From assembly GCF_014705945.2 (NCBI RefSeq), contig NZ_CP061538.1, forward strand, positions 992,001 to 1,056,000: a stretch of 64,000 nucleotides of DNA, read 5' to 3'. The DNA comes from Rothia amarae. Lineage in GTDB: Bacteria > Actinomycetota > Actinomycetes > Actinomycetales > Micrococcaceae. Both the position numbers and the translations under genes were made by a program. A model generated the notes under the pieces. It saw only the letters and a list, made by a program, of their open reading frames with translations. It was not told the DNA's origin and made no database searches. This document shows, one piece after another, positions 10,337-20,152 of this stretch (the first letter of the stretch is position 1; the number at the start of each line of letters is the position of its first letter).

Positions 10337-11928
10337 ATCTGAAATGGCGGTATTTTCTCGCTTCCTTTAAAGGGAATGCCTGGGTGATTGTCGGGACTAT
10401 TTTCGGTTCTTTGTATCTGCTGGGTGCTCTCGTGGGATGGGGAGTTTTTGCCGCGACCCAAGGGGCACAGGAAGGTATTGACCCGCAAACAGCTATGTTG
10501 CTCGTGGGAGCAGGAGTTCTGCTGGCACTGCTATGGTGGATTCTTCCGATTTTTGCTTCGGGTACCGATGCCACCTTAGATCCCGACCATCTTGCGCCAT
10601 ATCCGCTGAAAACTAAAGATATTCAGCTGGGGCAGTTGCTGGGCGGCTTGATTGGTCTACCCGGTCTTGCGACGGTGCTTTTTAGTGCTGTGACTGCTCT
10701 CTTACTCTGGCGGCACCCGGTGTCGCTTGTTGTCTATGTGCTGATGATTCCTCTCGGACTGGCGCTTGTCCTGACTATTTCGCGTATTATTAGCCTTCTC
10801 GCCATAGAAATCAGCTCCATTCCAGGGGTAAAACAAGGGCTGATTATCGTAGGGTTCCTACTGATGATGGGCGCTGGTCCCCTGGTCGCTGGGTTAGCTC
10901 TGGGGCTAGGCGAAGCCTGGGATGCGCTCCCTTCAGCTATGAAAGTGCTGTCCTGGACCCCACTGGGCGCGCCTTTTGCCGTAGCTAGCGCGGTCTATAT
11001 GGGGCACTGGGGTAAAGCCCTGCTTTTCCTGGTTCTGAGCCTGATATACCTTGCTCTGTCCTGGGTTATCTGGGCGAAACTTCTTAACCGTGCGATGAGC
11101 CGCATCGGCGAAATCGGTGGAACCACGGCATCGAAACAAGTTGAGGCCGGAAACACCGGCATCTTCAAACATTTCCCTGCCAGCACCCGAGGAGCTCTTG
11201 CCGCTCGAACCGTGCATATGTTGGTAAAGGATCCGCGCTGTAACCTCAATATCATTATGATTCCAGCGTTCTATGTACTTTTTACTCTCTTTGGACGAGT
11301 CTCCATAGGAGAGGAATCAACGGGCAATCCAGTCTTACTCGCGATGGCTGCGGTATTTGTCCCTGCCCTGGCGGGTTACGTGTATTCCTACCTCATTTCT
11401 TACGAGAACTCGGCATTTTCCATGAACGTGCTAGCTCCTGTAAGCGGTAAGGACGATCGTTGGGGAAGAGCATGGGGCTTGCTGGTGCTGATGGGGCCGT
11501 TAATTATTTTCGGTTCCCTTTTCCTGAGCTGGCGGCTTGATAATTTTGCCTCACTTCCGGCAATTCTGGGGTTGGGCGTAGGGCAACTCTTATGCGGTGT
11601 CGGGCTGTCTGCCTTTGTCGATATGCTCATCTCAGTTCCCGTACCTCCACCTGGCGGAAGTCCTTTCAAGACCCCCAAACAATCGGATGGCTTTTCTAAA
11701 GGTCTGATTCGAGGGTTGATCATGCTGGTGCTCATGGCATTTGCAATTCCCGGCGGAATCCTCTGGATTGTTTATTCTTCAACCTCCAGCCCGTTGTGGA
11801 TGTGGTTGAGCGGTGCGGTTTCTCTGCTGATTGGCGCCATCGTTTTCTTTATCGGTCTAACCGTGGGAGCTGCACGGTATGACGCTCACTCCGCCGAGAC
11901 CCTCCAACGCGTGAGCCAATTTCGCTAA
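10318..11928 (+). CDS. ABC-2 type transporter membrane protein
   Basis: The 536-residue product is very hydrophobic, with about 11-13 predicted membrane segments, for example VIVGTIFGSLYLLGALVGWG near the N-terminus and GAIVFFIGLTVGAARYD at the end. A cytoplasmic stretch with GEIGGTTASKQVEAGNTGIF divides two membrane halves, so it may work as a one-chain permease. GGAGG precedes the ATG inside the end of the ATPase gene. It is the partner of the preceding ATPase. Confidence 0.9.
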   Translation: MVKVLLNLKWRYFLASFKGNAWVIVGTIFGSLYLLGALVGWGVFAATQGAQEGIDPQTAMLLVGAGVLLALLWWILPIFASGTDATLDPDHLAPYPLKTKDIQLGQLLGGLIGLPGLATVLFSAVTALLLWRHPVSLVVYVLMIPLGLALVLTISRIISLLAIEISSIPGVKQGLIIVGFLLMMGAGPLVAGLALGLGEAWDALPSAMKVLSWTPLGAPFAVASAVYMGHWGKALLFLVLSLIYLALSWVIWAKLLNRAMSRIGEIGGTTASKQVEAGNTGIFKHFPASTRGALAARTVHMLVKDPRCNLNIIMIPAFYVLFTLFGRVSIGEESTGNPVLLAMAAVFVPALAGYVYSYLISYENSAFSMNVLAPVSGKDDRWGRAWGLLVLMGPLIIFGSLFLSWRLDNFASLPAILGLGVGQLLCGVGLSAFVDMLISVPVPPPGGSPFKTPKQSDGFSKGLIRGLIMLVLMAFAIPGGILWIVYSSTSSPLWMWLSGAVSLLIGAIVFFIGLTVGAARYDAHSAETLQRVSQFR

Positions 11929-12033
11929 GTGAACGTTGTGCCGCGCAGATATTGACCGGCAAGATACAATAGCACCAAAACAAACTGAAACCCGTGCGGA
12001 AAGAGTTTGCACGGATGACCAGGAGGTCAGCAC

Positions 12034-12327
12034 ATGTCATCCATTCCCGGAGTTGAAGATCCGTTCGCTCACGAAACTCAAGGGGGCACCGCCCTCCTTG
12101 AACGCGAGGAAACTCAGAACGTGGAACCTGGCGACCACGAACGGTTTAGCCACTACGTTCGCAAAGAAAAAATCATGGAATCCGCGCTGACAGGAAACCC
12201 AGTGCGTGCGCTCTGCGGCAAAGTATGGACTCCCGGCCGCGATCCCGAGAAGTTCCCCGTGTGCCCGCAGTGCAAGGAAGTTTACGACGGGCTCCGCCCG
12301 GGCAAAGACAACGAGGACGATCAATAA
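12034..12327 (+). CDS. DUF3039 domain protein with paired-Cys motifs
   Basis: Function unknown; the family is restricted to actinobacteria. The 97-residue product contains SHYVRKEKIMESALTGNPV, then ALCGKVWTPGRDPEKFPVCP, then QCKEVYDGL. The Cys at CGK and the CPQC pair resemble a small zinc-binding site. A strong Shine-Dalgarno AGGAGGT precedes the ATG. It is followed by a terminator and then the helicase gene; in many actinobacteria DUF3039 and this helicase are neighbours. Confidence 0.93.
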   Translation: MSSIPGVEDPFAHETQGGTALLEREETQNVEPGDHERFSHYVRKEKIMESALTGNPVRALCGKVWTPGRDPEKFPVCPQCKEVYDGLRPGKDNEDDQ

Positions 12328-12338
12328 ACCCTCAGCAG

Positions 12339-12387
12339 AAACCACCCGAGAATGATGTTATTAATCTTTCATTCTAGGGTGGTTTTT
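12339..12387 (+). terminator. Terminator after the DUF3039 gene
   Basis: AAACCACCC (12339-12347) and AGAATGA pair with TCATTCT and GGGTGGTTT (12377-12385) around a 13-base loop with one mismatch in the stem; a T run follows. Confidence 0.9.
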
Positions 12388-12534
12388 CGTGTATTTGCGC
12401 CAGTCGACCGTAACGCCTGTGATGTTTCCGACCTCTGAGCAAAGGAGAAAGTATTAGAATCATCTCTGGTGCGTGGGCAGGAAACGAGTGGCTCACTAGC
12501 AAAATCAGAAGGTAGACGACTAAAGGGGAAATGA

Positions 12535-14334
12535 ATGAGTGATTCCGAGCAGCCATCGCTTTTTGACGCAGCGCCAGCGCCCTCTCCCGACCTTTCTCCT
12601 GCCTTCCCCAACCGTGCAGCCTGGGGCACAGCAACCAAACTCCGTGCCTGGCAGGCAGAGGCAATGCACCTCTATTTCACCCAGCGCCCGCGGGACTTTA
12701 TGGCTGTAGCTACCCCCGGCGCAGGTAAAACCACCTTTGCCCTTACCATAGCTAAAGAACTTTTTGACCGGGGAGAAGTAAACCGTCTGACGGTTGTCGC
12801 CCCTACTGACCACCTGAAGAAGCAGTGGGCAGACGCCGCCGCGCGCGTCGGGCTTTCGATTGACCCTAACTTCAAGAATGCTGACGGTACCCACGGTCGC
12901 GAATATCAGGGTGTTGCCCTTACCTACGCCCAGGTAGCGAATAAGCCCATGTTGCACCGTGCTCGCACCGAGAACGCGCGCACCCTGGTGATTATGGACG
13001 AAATTCACCACGCTGGTGATGCCCTGTCTTGGGGTGATGGTCTCCGTGAGGCATTTGAACCAGCCCATAAACGTCTGTCTCTGACCGGAACACCGTTTCG
13101 TTCAGATGATTCACCGATCCCCTTTGTGACCTATGAGGAGGGTAAAGACGGTATTCGCCGTTCAAAGTCTGACTACTCCTATGGATATGGTCCGGCGCTT
13201 AAAGACCATGTGGTGCGCCCGGTTATTTTTATGGCGTACTCCGGGCAGATGCGCTGGCGCACCTCTGCCGGTGAAGAAATGGCGGCAAACCTAGGGGAGG
13301 GTTTTACCAAGGACATCACTGCCCAGGCGTGGCGAACTGCTCTTGATCCCAACGGCGAGTGGATTCCCACGGTTCTTTCGGCAGCCGATAAGAGACTCAC
13401 CGAAGTGCGCCGTACAGTGCCCGACGCCGGTGCGTTGGTCATTGCCACCGACCACCAGGATGCACGTGCCTATGCGGCTCAGCTCGAAAAAATCACGGGG
13501 GAAAAACCCACCGTGGTGCTCTCCGATGACAAAACCGCCTCCCGCAAAATTGATGCTTTCTCCGAAGGGGAGCAGCGCTGGATGGTAGCGGTTCGTATGG
13601 TGTCTGAAGGCGTGGACGTGCCCCGTCTTGCTGTGGGCGTGTACGCAACATCTACTTCCACACCCCTATTTTTTGCCCAGGCAGTCGGTCGCTTCGTGCG
13701 TGCCCGTAAACGAGGAGAAACCGCCTCTGTATTCTTGCCCTCGGTACCGCAGCTCATGCTCCTGGCAAATGAGATGGAAGCCGAACGCGACCATGCCCTC
13801 GACCGCAAAGCACCTGGTGATGACATTCCTCAGGATCCCCTTAACGAGGGCCTGGACGATCACCTCATTGAAGAAGCAAACCGTGAGGACCGCGCCTCTG
13901 AGGAGCTGACTAAGGGCAAATTTGAGGCGATTGGTTCCCAGGCGTCCTTCCACGGTGTTCTCTTTGATGGCTCAGAATTCGGTGCCGGCGCAGTAGGCAT
14001 TGGCTCGGAGGAAGAACAAGATTTTTTGGGCATCCCCGGTTTGCTTGATGCCGATCAAGTAGGTACACTATTGCGCGCTCATCAGCAAGAACATGCCTCT
14101 CGGCGTCCTACCGGTTCCACCCCTCAAGTTGTCGACCACCGCCAACTCAAAGATCTGCGCAATAAATTAGCCAAAAATGTGTCTGCCTACGCGGTGCGCT
14201 CGGGCAAACCTCACGGTTCCATCCATAACGAATTGCGGCGAGTATGCGGCGGACCGCCGGTGGCGCAAGCCTCCGCTGAGCAAATTCAAGCCCGACTGGA
14301 TAAACTCGCGGACTGGTTCGTCGGTCGTAAATAA
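12535..14334 (+). CDS. DEAD/DEAH-box superfamily 2 helicase
   Basis: The 599-residue product has helicase motifs in order: a Q-like LRAWQAEAM, motif I ATPGAGKTT, motif Ia VVAPTDHLKKQW, motif II MDEIHH (a DEIH variant), motif III LTGTPF, and the second RecA domain with motif V MVSEGVDVPRLAVGVYAT and motif VI QAVGRFVRAR. The C-terminal quarter is unlike common helicases and includes HGSIHNELRRVCGG. It resembles the XPB/Rad25-like actinobacterial helicases; the substrate is unknown. GGGG precedes tandem ATGs; 12535 is taken as the start. Confidence 0.93.
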   Translation: MSDSEQPSLFDAAPAPSPDLSPAFPNRAAWGTATKLRAWQAEAMHLYFTQRPRDFMAVATPGAGKTTFALTIAKELFDRGEVNRLTVVAPTDHLKKQWADAAARVGLSIDPNFKNADGTHGREYQGVALTYAQVANKPMLHRARTENARTLVIMDEIHHAGDALSWGDGLREAFEPAHKRLSLTGTPFRSDDSPIPFVTYEEGKDGIRRSKSDYSYGYGPALKDHVVRPVIFMAYSGQMRWRTSAGEEMAANLGEGFTKDITAQAWRTALDPNGEWIPTVLSAADKRLTEVRRTVPDAGALVIATDHQDARAYAAQLEKITGEKPTVVLSDDKTASRKIDAFSEGEQRWMVAVRMVSEGVDVPRLAVGVYATSTSTPLFFAQAVGRFVRARKRGETASVFLPSVPQLMLLANEMEAERDHALDRKAPGDDIPQDPLNEGLDDHLIEEANREDRASEELTKGKFEAIGSQASFHGVLFDGSEFGAGAVGIGSEEEQDFLGIPGLLDADQVGTLLRAHQQEHASRRPTGSTPQVVDHRQLKDLRNKLAKNVSAYAVRSGKPHGSIHNELRRVCGGPPVAQASAEQIQARLDKLADWFVGRK

Positions 14335-14341
14335 AAAGAAA

Positions 14342-14372
14342 GAGGGCGGAAGCTACCGTAGCTTCCGCCCTC
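14342..14372 (-). terminator. Terminator of the pncB-pncA unit
   Basis: A 14-bp perfect stem (14342-14355 with 14359-14372), loop of three. On the minus strand it is followed by TTTCTTTTTATTT; on the plus strand no T run follows, so it mainly ends minus-strand transcripts, though it may also stop helicase mRNA. Confidence 0.88.
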
Positions 14373-14387
14373 ACCTGCATTCCCGCG

Positions 14388-15008
14388 TTATCTGACGACG
14401 GTGACGCCGCCGTCCTCCAGTTCCTCCAGAGCGTCTTCGAATCCCTCATCGGAAACAGGCGCGGTGAGCTCTGCCAATACCTGGGTTTCATACCCGGCAT
14501 CTACAGCATCTAGAGCGGTCGCTTTGACACAGAAATCTGTAGCGATTCCCACGACATCGACTTCGGTGATACTCCGCTCCTGCAACCAATCGTCCAAAGA
14601 CAGCTTGGGGGTATTGTCTTCAGGATTTTCATGGGCATCGCGCTCGCCGGTCATGACAGTATCCTCCGGCGCCAAAATACCTTCAAAGCCTGAATAAGCG
14701 GCCTCGAATTCACCCTTACGGAAGAAAGCCTCGATGTAGTCGGTATCGAGATTCGGGTGAGTTTCCGCCCCGTTCGTCTCTGCTTTGCAGTGTACCGGCC
14801 AGGAATTTTTATAGTCAGGGGTTTCTGAGAAGTGAGAACCGGGATCTTTATGCCAATCCTGGGTTGCAACAATTGCATCGTAATCAGTGTGGTGCACTTC
14901 TACATACTCACTAATTGCTGCGGCGACGTCGGCACCGTTTTCCGTTGCCAGGCTACCGCCGGGGCAAAAGTCGTTTTGAACATCGACAATAATCAAAGCT
15001 TTAGACAT
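14388..15008 (-). CDS. pncA: Nicotinamidase (isochorismatase-fold)
   Basis: PncA hydrolyses nicotinamide to nicotinate for NAD salvage. The 206-residue product has the family start ALIIVDVQNDFCPGGSLA (catalytic Asp in VDVQNDF), the metal site DWH (TQDWHKDPGSHFSE), the catalytic Lys in AFFRKGEF, and the nucleophile cysteine in VGIATDFCVKATALDA. It starts 29 bases after the pncB stop with AGAGGA as ribosome site, so the two consecutive steps of nicotinamide salvage are co-transcribed. Confidence 0.95.
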   Translation of the reverse strand: MSKALIIVDVQNDFCPGGSLATENGADVAAAISEYVEVHHTDYDAIVATQDWHKDPGSHFSETPDYKNSWPVHCKAETNGAETHPNLDTDYIEAFFRKGEFEAAYSGFEGILAPEDTVMTGERDAHENPEDNTPKLSLDDWLQERSITEVDVVGIATDFCVKATALDAVDAGYETQVLAELTAPVSDEGFEDALEELEDGGVTVVR

Positions 15009-15037
15009 GGTTTTCCTCTACTTTACAGAGAATCGAA

Positions 15038-16339
15038 TTAGATGAATTGGGAGGGGATGACAGGCTCGCCTTCAGACAGTCGAGACGCCGCTCGGGGGAG
15101 TTCAGCAATCGAACGAGCGTGACGCTCGGCAGCGCGCCGCACACCTTCAGCCCCGGTGAACCCTTCGAGAATTTTTCCGTCTTTGACGAAATCGACCATC
15201 AAGTCGCGATCGTTTGAATCGGAAGGCGCTTTCGCGTCAACCCCAATAACCTCAGCGGTTGCTCTACCCTGTTCATTGATTTTGCGCACCGCATACTTAC
15301 GACCGCCATAGGACACTTTACCCGTGGATGCTTTTGCCACAGGTTCCATGACACCCTCATCGTTTTCGCGGGCTACTACTTTGTAGACCATGGACGACGT
15401 CGGGGCGCCCGAACCGGTCACCAATTTGGTACCCACACCGTAGGAGTTAACGGGAGCTGCGGCGAGCGAAGCGATAGCATATTCGTCCAGGTCAGAGGTC
15501 ACAGTAATCTTGGTTTTGGTGTTTCCCAGCTCATCGAGAAGCCGGCGAACCCAGGTAGCCTGAGCAACCAAGTCTCCGGAATCCAAGCGGACGCCCCCTA
15601 GCTCGGGACCAGCCAACTCCACCGCGAGGCGCACTGCTTTTTCGACGTCGTAGGTATCCACTAACAAAGTAGTATCCACGCCCAAAGAATCGAGCTGCGC
15701 CTGGAAAGCATCGCGCTCAGTATCGTGCAGGAGGGTAAAAGCGTGGGCAGAGGTTCCAATAGTATTCAAACCGTAGCGGCGACCAGCTTCTAGGTTAGAG
15801 GTGCCGGTAAAGCCACAAATGATTGCTGCACGTGCTGCCGCTACAGCAGCTTCCTCGTGGGCGCGGCGGCTACCCATCTCTAAACAGGGGCGATTGCCCG
15901 CCGCTAGAGACATGCGCGAAGCGGCAGAAGCTACAGCGGAATCGTAATTCAAGATAGAAAGAATGAAAGTTTCAAGTACGCACGCTTCGGCAAAGGTGCT
16001 CTCCACCTGCAAGACGGGGGAGTGCGGGAAATAAACTTCACCCTCGGCATACCCAAAAATGTTGCCGCTGAACGAGAAATTACTCAGATATTCCAGAGTC
16101 TCATCGTTCACCACGTGAGTGTTCGCTAAGAAATCTAGTTCTTCTTTTTCGAACTTAAAATTCTTGAGTCCTTCCAGAAACCTGCCGGTTCCGGCTAACA
16201 CTCCGTACCGGCGTCCGGCAGGGAGCCGACGCGTAAATACTTCAAAGAAGCTATGGCGGTGAGCGGCACCAGACTTCAAAGCGGCCTGGAGCATGGTGAG
16301 CTCATAATGATCAGTCAATAATGCTGTTGAGTTAGACAC
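15038..16339 (-). CDS. pncB: Nicotinate phosphoribosyltransferase
   Basis: PncB joins nicotinate to phosphoribosyl pyrophosphate to give nicotinate mononucleotide. The 433-residue product shows TDHYELTMLQAALKSG at the N-terminus, FEVFTRRLPAGRRYGV, the GSRRAHEEAAVAAARAA segment, and the phosphate-binding region LDSGDLVAQA and VTSDLDEYAI. The start is GTG with no Shine-Dalgarno; TAAAAT is seven bases upstream, so the mRNA is likely leaderless. The first gene of pncB-pncA. Confidence 0.96.
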   Translation of the reverse strand: MSNSTALLTDHYELTMLQAALKSGAAHRHSFFEVFTRRLPAGRRYGVLAGTGRFLEGLKNFKFEKEELDFLANTHVVNDETLEYLSNFSFSGNIFGYAEGEVYFPHSPVLQVESTFAEACVLETFILSILNYDSAVASAASRMSLAAGNRPCLEMGSRRAHEEAAVAAARAAIICGFTGTSNLEAGRRYGLNTIGTSAHAFTLLHDTERDAFQAQLDSLGVDTTLLVDTYDVEKAVRLAVELAGPELGGVRLDSGDLVAQATWVRRLLDELGNTKTKITVTSDLDEYAIASLAAAPVNSYGVGTKLVTGSGAPTSSMVYKVVARENDEGVMEPVAKASTGKVSYGGRKYAVRKINEQGRATAEVIGVDAKAPSDSNDRDLMVDFVKDGKILEGFTGAEGVRRAAERHARSIAELPRAASRLSEGEPVIPSQFI

Positions 16340-16346
16340 AGGCTAT

Positions 16347-16361
16347 ATTTTACGGGTAAAA
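16347..16361 (-). promoter_or_regulatory. pncB promoter overlapped by a TTTTAC-N2-GTAAAA dyad
   Basis: On the minus strand the -10 hexamer TAAAAT lies seven bases before the GTG. It overlaps an inverted repeat at 16348-16361 with perfect 6-base arms. A dyad on the -10 is a usual repressor position; NAD-salvage genes are commonly controlled by NrtR- or NiaR-type repressors, but which protein binds here is not known. Confidence 0.45.
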
Positions 16362-16569
16362 CGCTTAGAGGAATATGTTCAGTGCTTCGTGTGTTGAGAA
16401 CAGCAGAATAAACTAAACCCTGGCTCAACCGGCAGATGAACAAATAGTGAAAAATAGCTGAGTAAATTCAAGGCAGATTTAGGATAGGCTGAGGGAAAGA
16501 GACAGGGTGTGGTCAAAGATGACCCGCTGAACCAAAGGCTCACGCAAGGGAAAATAAGGAGATTGTTAC

Positions 16570-16875
16570 ATGTCAGCTGCACCCCAGGAAGCTCTTGAAG
16601 CGGCATTCGCTCAAGAGACAGAATTTGAGGTTGCACCGGGCGTGCCCTGGCAAGTCATTGTTTGGAACGATCCCGTAAATCTGATGAGCTACGTAACCTA
16701 TGTATTTCGCTCCTATTTTGGATTCAGCAAAGACCAAGCACACCGCCTCATGATGCAGGTTCACGAGCAAGGAAAAACCGTCGTTTTCACCGGTTCCCGC
16801 GAAGAAGCTGAAAAACACACACAAGCAATGCACGGCTGGGGACTCTGGGCAACTTTTGAAAGGGTGAGCGAATAA
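16570..16875 (+). CDS. clpS: ATP-dependent Clp protease adaptor ClpS
   Basis: ClpS delivers N-degron proteins to ClpA/ClpC-ClpP. The 101-residue product has the family core WQVIVWNDPVNLMSYVTYVF (with the substrate-contact Asn-Asp-Pro), the MMQVHEQGK helix, and the C-terminal strand GWGLWATFERV. AAGGAGA precedes the ATG. The next gene starts immediately after its stop. Confidence 0.96.
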   Translation: MSAAPQEALEAAFAQETEFEVAPGVPWQVIVWNDPVNLMSYVTYVFRSYFGFSKDQAHRLMMQVHEQGKTVVFTGSREEAEKHTQAMHGWGLWATFERVSE

Positions 16876-17430
16876 ATGGCGCAAGGATTCAAGAGCGGCC
16901 GCAAAGGGCTGACTGCCCGCTTTAATGCAGAAGAAGCATCTCTGCTCCAAAAGCTGTTTACCGATGTCGCCACCACCCTCGAACCCGATACTGACGAAGG
17001 ACAAGACCCGCTAGCGGCGTTGGTAGGTATTTCAGAAAACGTTTCAGCACCCACTGACCCGGCGCTCGCACGAATGCTCCCGGTAGCGAGCGACGACCCA
17101 GAAGTTGCCGACGAATACCGTCGTTATACAGAGATTTCACTGCGCCAGGAAAAAATTGGCTACTTGCAACTAGCCGCGATGGATTTAGAAAAACTCGATG
17201 TCGTTCTCGACGCCGAGCATGCCCGCGCATGGGCAGCTGCACTCAATGATGTTCGGCTGACGCTCGCAGCCCGCCTCAACATCCAGAACGAAAACGATGC
17301 TCAGCTCATTGCAGAAAAAACCGACTGGAATGCTGTTGAAGACATCGAAGACTATATGTCGCTAATTTATAACTTTGTCTCTTGGCTTCTCGATACCCTC
17401 ATGGAAGCCATGTTGGATTCACTGAACTAA
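16876..17430 (+). CDS. DUF2017 family protein
   Basis: Function unknown; members lie next to clpS in actinobacteria. The 184-residue product has the family end EDIEDYMSLIYNFVSWLLDTLMEAML and the central YRRYTEISLRQEKIGYLQ helix. The ATG directly follows the clpS stop codon, so translation is coupled and a role linked to N-end rule proteolysis is possible but unproven. Confidence 0.92.
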   Translation: MAQGFKSGRKGLTARFNAEEASLLQKLFTDVATTLEPDTDEGQDPLAALVGISENVSAPTDPALARMLPVASDDPEVADEYRRYTEISLRQEKIGYLQLAAMDLEKLDVVLDAEHARAWAAALNDVRLTLAARLNIQNENDAQLIAEKTDWNAVEDIEDYMSLIYNFVSWLLDTLMEAMLDSLN

Positions 17431-17521
17431 ATGAATAACACCGTGATATTCGCCCTGAAACATGGGCAAGTAATGCAAATTCCACTGTCTTAGAAATTCT
17501 CGCTGTATTCTCAGAGATAGC

Positions 17522-18514
17522 ATGTCATACGAAGAAACCGCCACAGTAATGACCCCTTGGGGCTCTCACATTTCCGCGCAGCCTACACCTGCAGCGCCCA
17601 TCGGCGTTTTTGACTCGGGTGTAGGAGGATTGACCGTAGCTCGCGCAGTGATGGATCAGCTGCCGCACGAAAACATTATTTATGTAGGTGACACTGCCCA
17701 CGGCCCTTACGGGCCTCTCCCGATAGCTTCGGTGCGCGCTAACGCTCTGCGCATTATGGACGAATTGGTAGATGCCGGAGTGAAAATGCTGGTGATTGCC
17801 TGCAATACTGCCTCGGCTGCTGTACTTCGAGACGCCCGAGAACGATACACTCGTGTTTATGGGATTCCCGTCGTCGAGGTAATTCAACCTGCTGCACGCC
17901 GGGCAGTATCTGCTACGCGCAATGGAAAAATCGGTGTGATTGCTACCGAAGCAACGGTGACATCACGAGCCTATGAAGACACCTTTACCGTCAGCGGTTA
18001 TGATATTTTTTCAGTGGCGTGCCCACGCTTTGTGGAATTCGTAGAACGGGGTATTACCTCCGGCCCAGAGCTTCTAGCCACCGCTGAAGAATATCTGCGT
18101 CCCCTCAAAGAGGCTGGAGTAGACACACTGGTGCTCGGGTGTACTCACTACCCGCTTCTCACCGGCGTTATTTCATACATTATGGGTGAATCGGTCACGC
18201 TTGTTTCTTCGTCGGAAGAATCTGCAAAAGACGTTTACCGTGCGCTCGTTGCCCATAACATGGAACGCACCGATAACACCCCCACCCATTACGATTTTCT
18301 TGCCACCGGGGAAACAGAATCGTTCGAGAAATTAGCACGCCGCTTCTTAGGACCCGAAGTGGCTACCGTGCGTCAAACCGATTCAGTGGCCCAGCAATTC
18401 CCCACCGGTTCTTTGGCGACCCTCACCCCAGAGATGTTGAGCAACGCCCAAAAAACCATCGCGCCCGAACTATTTGGCGCACCTGACAATGCCTTGGAAC
18501 AGGACAAAACATGA
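17522..18514 (+). CDS. murI: Glutamate racemase
   Basis: MurI makes D-glutamate for peptidoglycan. The 330-residue product has the N-terminal catalytic Cys site VIACNTASA, the second Cys site LGCTHYPLL, and the glycine turn [12 protein letters not shown]. The first 25 residues before PIGVFDSG are an extension; ATG 17522 is the first available start and has no clear Shine-Dalgarno, with an in-frame ATG at 17549 as alternative. The C-terminal 60 residues are also longer than in E. coli. It overlaps the next gene by ATGA. Confidence 0.95.
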   Translation: MSYEETATVMTPWGSHISAQPTPAAPIGVFDSGVGGLTVARAVMDQLPHENIIYVGDTAHGPYGPLPIASVRANALRIMDELVDAGVKMLVIACNTASAAVLRDARERYTRVYGIPVVEVIQPAARRAVSATRNGKIGVIATEATVTSRAYEDTFTVSGYDIFSVACPRFVEFVERGITSGPELLATAEEYLRPLKEAGVDTLVLGCTHYPLLTGVISYIMGESVTLVSSSEESAKDVYRALVAHNMERTDNTPTHYDFLATGETESFEKLARRFLGPEVATVRQTDSVAQQFPTGSLATLTPEMLSNAQKTIAPELFGAPDNALEQDKT

Positions 18515-19362
18515 GATTGACGGTTATCGGATGCTCGGGTTCTTTTCCCAGCTCTATTTCCCCGGCGTCTTGCTATATGATTGCCGCCACGGACGAGTTT
18601 GGTCGAACGTGGCGAGTACTAGTTGATATGGGCAATGGTGCCCTCGGCGTACTGCAACGGCATGTTGATCTTTCAGAGATTGATGCCATCTTGATTTCCC
18701 ATCTTCACCCCGATCACTGCATTGATTTATCTGGTGTACACGTGGCAGTGAAGTGGGATCCACGTGGATGGCCCAAAGGCCCTATCCCGTTGTATGGTCC
18801 CACGGATATTCACCAGTACCTTCTTAACACTCATGGGCTGACGATGGAAACCGGTATGCACACCGAGTTTGATTTCCATTCCTGGACCCCCCAGCAAGCC
18901 ATCAAGATTGGCCCTTTTACGGTAACCCCTTATGAGGTACAGCATCCTGTTAAAGAGCCCTATGCTCTGCGGATTGAATGCGATTCGGAAGAAGGTCACA
19001 CCGTTCTGACGTATTCGGGCGACACGGATTCCTGCCAGGGGCTGGTGGATGCTGCACGAAACGCAGACCTCTTTCTTTGCGAAGCCGCTTATCAGGAAGG
19101 TCGAGATGATCACCTGCGTGGCATCCACCTCAGCGGTAAACGTGCAGGTCTTGCTGCCCAAGAGGCGAACGTCCGCAACCTGTTGCTGACTCACTTACCC
19201 ATCTGGAATGACCCTGCAGAAATTCTTGCAGAAGCCCAAGAAATGTTCGACGGCGGCATTGGGGTAGCAGAAACCAGCGCCACCTATCAGGTACATCCTC
19301 GCCCCGATGACTCGCCGACACAGACCACAACCCTGCAAGTCATCAACAAAACACTTCCCTAA
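18511..19362 (+). CDS. MBL-fold metal-dependent hydrolase
   Basis: The 283-residue product starts [15 protein letters not shown] and has the metal site [12 protein letters not shown] (HxHxDH), a later His in VQHPVKEPY, the Asp in [10 protein letters not shown], and a His in LLLTHLPIW. These are the ligands of RNase Z-like/beta-lactamase fold hydrolases. The substrate is not known; a nuclease or cyclic-nucleotide phosphodiesterase activity is possible. It overlaps murI by four bases and precedes rph by 40, an order kept in many actinobacteria. Confidence 0.92.
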   Translation: MRLTVIGCSGSFPSSISPASCYMIAATDEFGRTWRVLVDMGNGALGVLQRHVDLSEIDAILISHLHPDHCIDLSGVHVAVKWDPRGWPKGPIPLYGPTDIHQYLLNTHGLTMETGMHTEFDFHSWTPQQAIKIGPFTVTPYEVQHPVKEPYALRIECDSEEGHTVLTYSGDTDSCQGLVDAARNADLFLCEAAYQEGRDDHLRGIHLSGKRAGLAAQEANVRNLLLTHLPIWNDPAEILAEAQEMFDGGIGVAETSATYQVHPRPDDSPTQTTTLQVINKTLP

Positions 19363-19402
19363 ACTTTTCCCGCTTCAATCATTCACAGGAGAATAACCTA
19401 CT

Positions 19403-20152
19403 ATGGCTCAAGAAAACACCACCGTTCAGCGAGCAGACGGACGCGCCACCAATGAACTGCGCCCCATCACCATTACCCGCGGCTGGTCAAAGAACGCCGA
19501 GGGGTCGGCGCTCATTGAATTCGGAAACACCCGAGTATTGTGCACCGCTTCCTTCACCGAAGGAGTGCCACGCTGGCTCAAAGGCGAAGGCAAAGGTTGG
19601 GTCACCGCTGAATACGCGATGCTTCCTCGGGCAACGAACACCCGCTCCTCCCGAGAATCTGTCAAAGGAAAGATTGGTGGGCGCACTCACGAAATTTCTC
19701 GCCTCATCGGCCGCTCGTTGCGCGCCGTCATCGATACCAAAGCGCTTGGTGAGAACACGGTTGTGTTGGATTGCGACGTTCTGCAAGCAGATGGAGGAAC
19801 GCGCACTGCATCCATCACCGGTGCTTATGTAGCGCTTTCGGAAGCAATTCAGTGGGCTAAGAGTCAGGGTATTCTTCGTGCCAAAGCTCAGCCTCTGACC
19901 GGCTCAGTTTCCGCCATCTCAGTGGGGATTATCGACGGCGTGCCCATGCTTGATTTGCCCTACGTTGAAGATGTTCGTGCTGAGACCGACATGAACGTGG
20001 TGGTGACAGGCGACGGCAAATTCGTGGAGGTGCAGGGAACTGCTGAAGGTGCTCCCTTCGACCGCGATGAGCTTAACGCGCTCCTCGATCTTGCGCTTGA
20101 AGGCACCGCTGAACTCGCTGCCATCCAGCGCCAGGTTCTGGGGGAGTCCTAA
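19403..20152 (+). CDS. rph: Ribonuclease PH
   Basis: RNase PH trims the 3' ends of tRNA precursors with phosphate. The 249-residue product has [18 protein letters not shown], the [15 protein letters not shown] segment, the conserved [20 protein letters not shown] and [20 protein letters not shown] with the catalytic acidic residues. AGGAGAA precedes the ATG. The stop TAATG overlaps the rdgB start by one base. Confidence 0.97.
   Translation: MAQENTTVQRADGRATNELRPITITRGWSKNAEGSALIEFGNTRVLCTASFTEGVPRWLKGEGKGWVTAEYAMLPRATNTRSSRESVKGKIGGRTHEISRLIGRSLRAVIDTKALGENTVVLDCDVLQADGGTRTASITGAYVALSEAIQWAKSQGILRAKAQPLTGSVSAISVGIIDGVPMLDLPYVEDVRAETDMNVVVTGDGKFVEVQGTAEGAPFDRDELNALLDLALEGTAELAAIQRQVLGES

Noticed and set aside
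12520-13068. Minus-strand frame of 182 codons opposite the helicase
   Set aside because: The helicase has clear motifs on the plus strand; the antisense frame has no recognisable feature or ribosome site.
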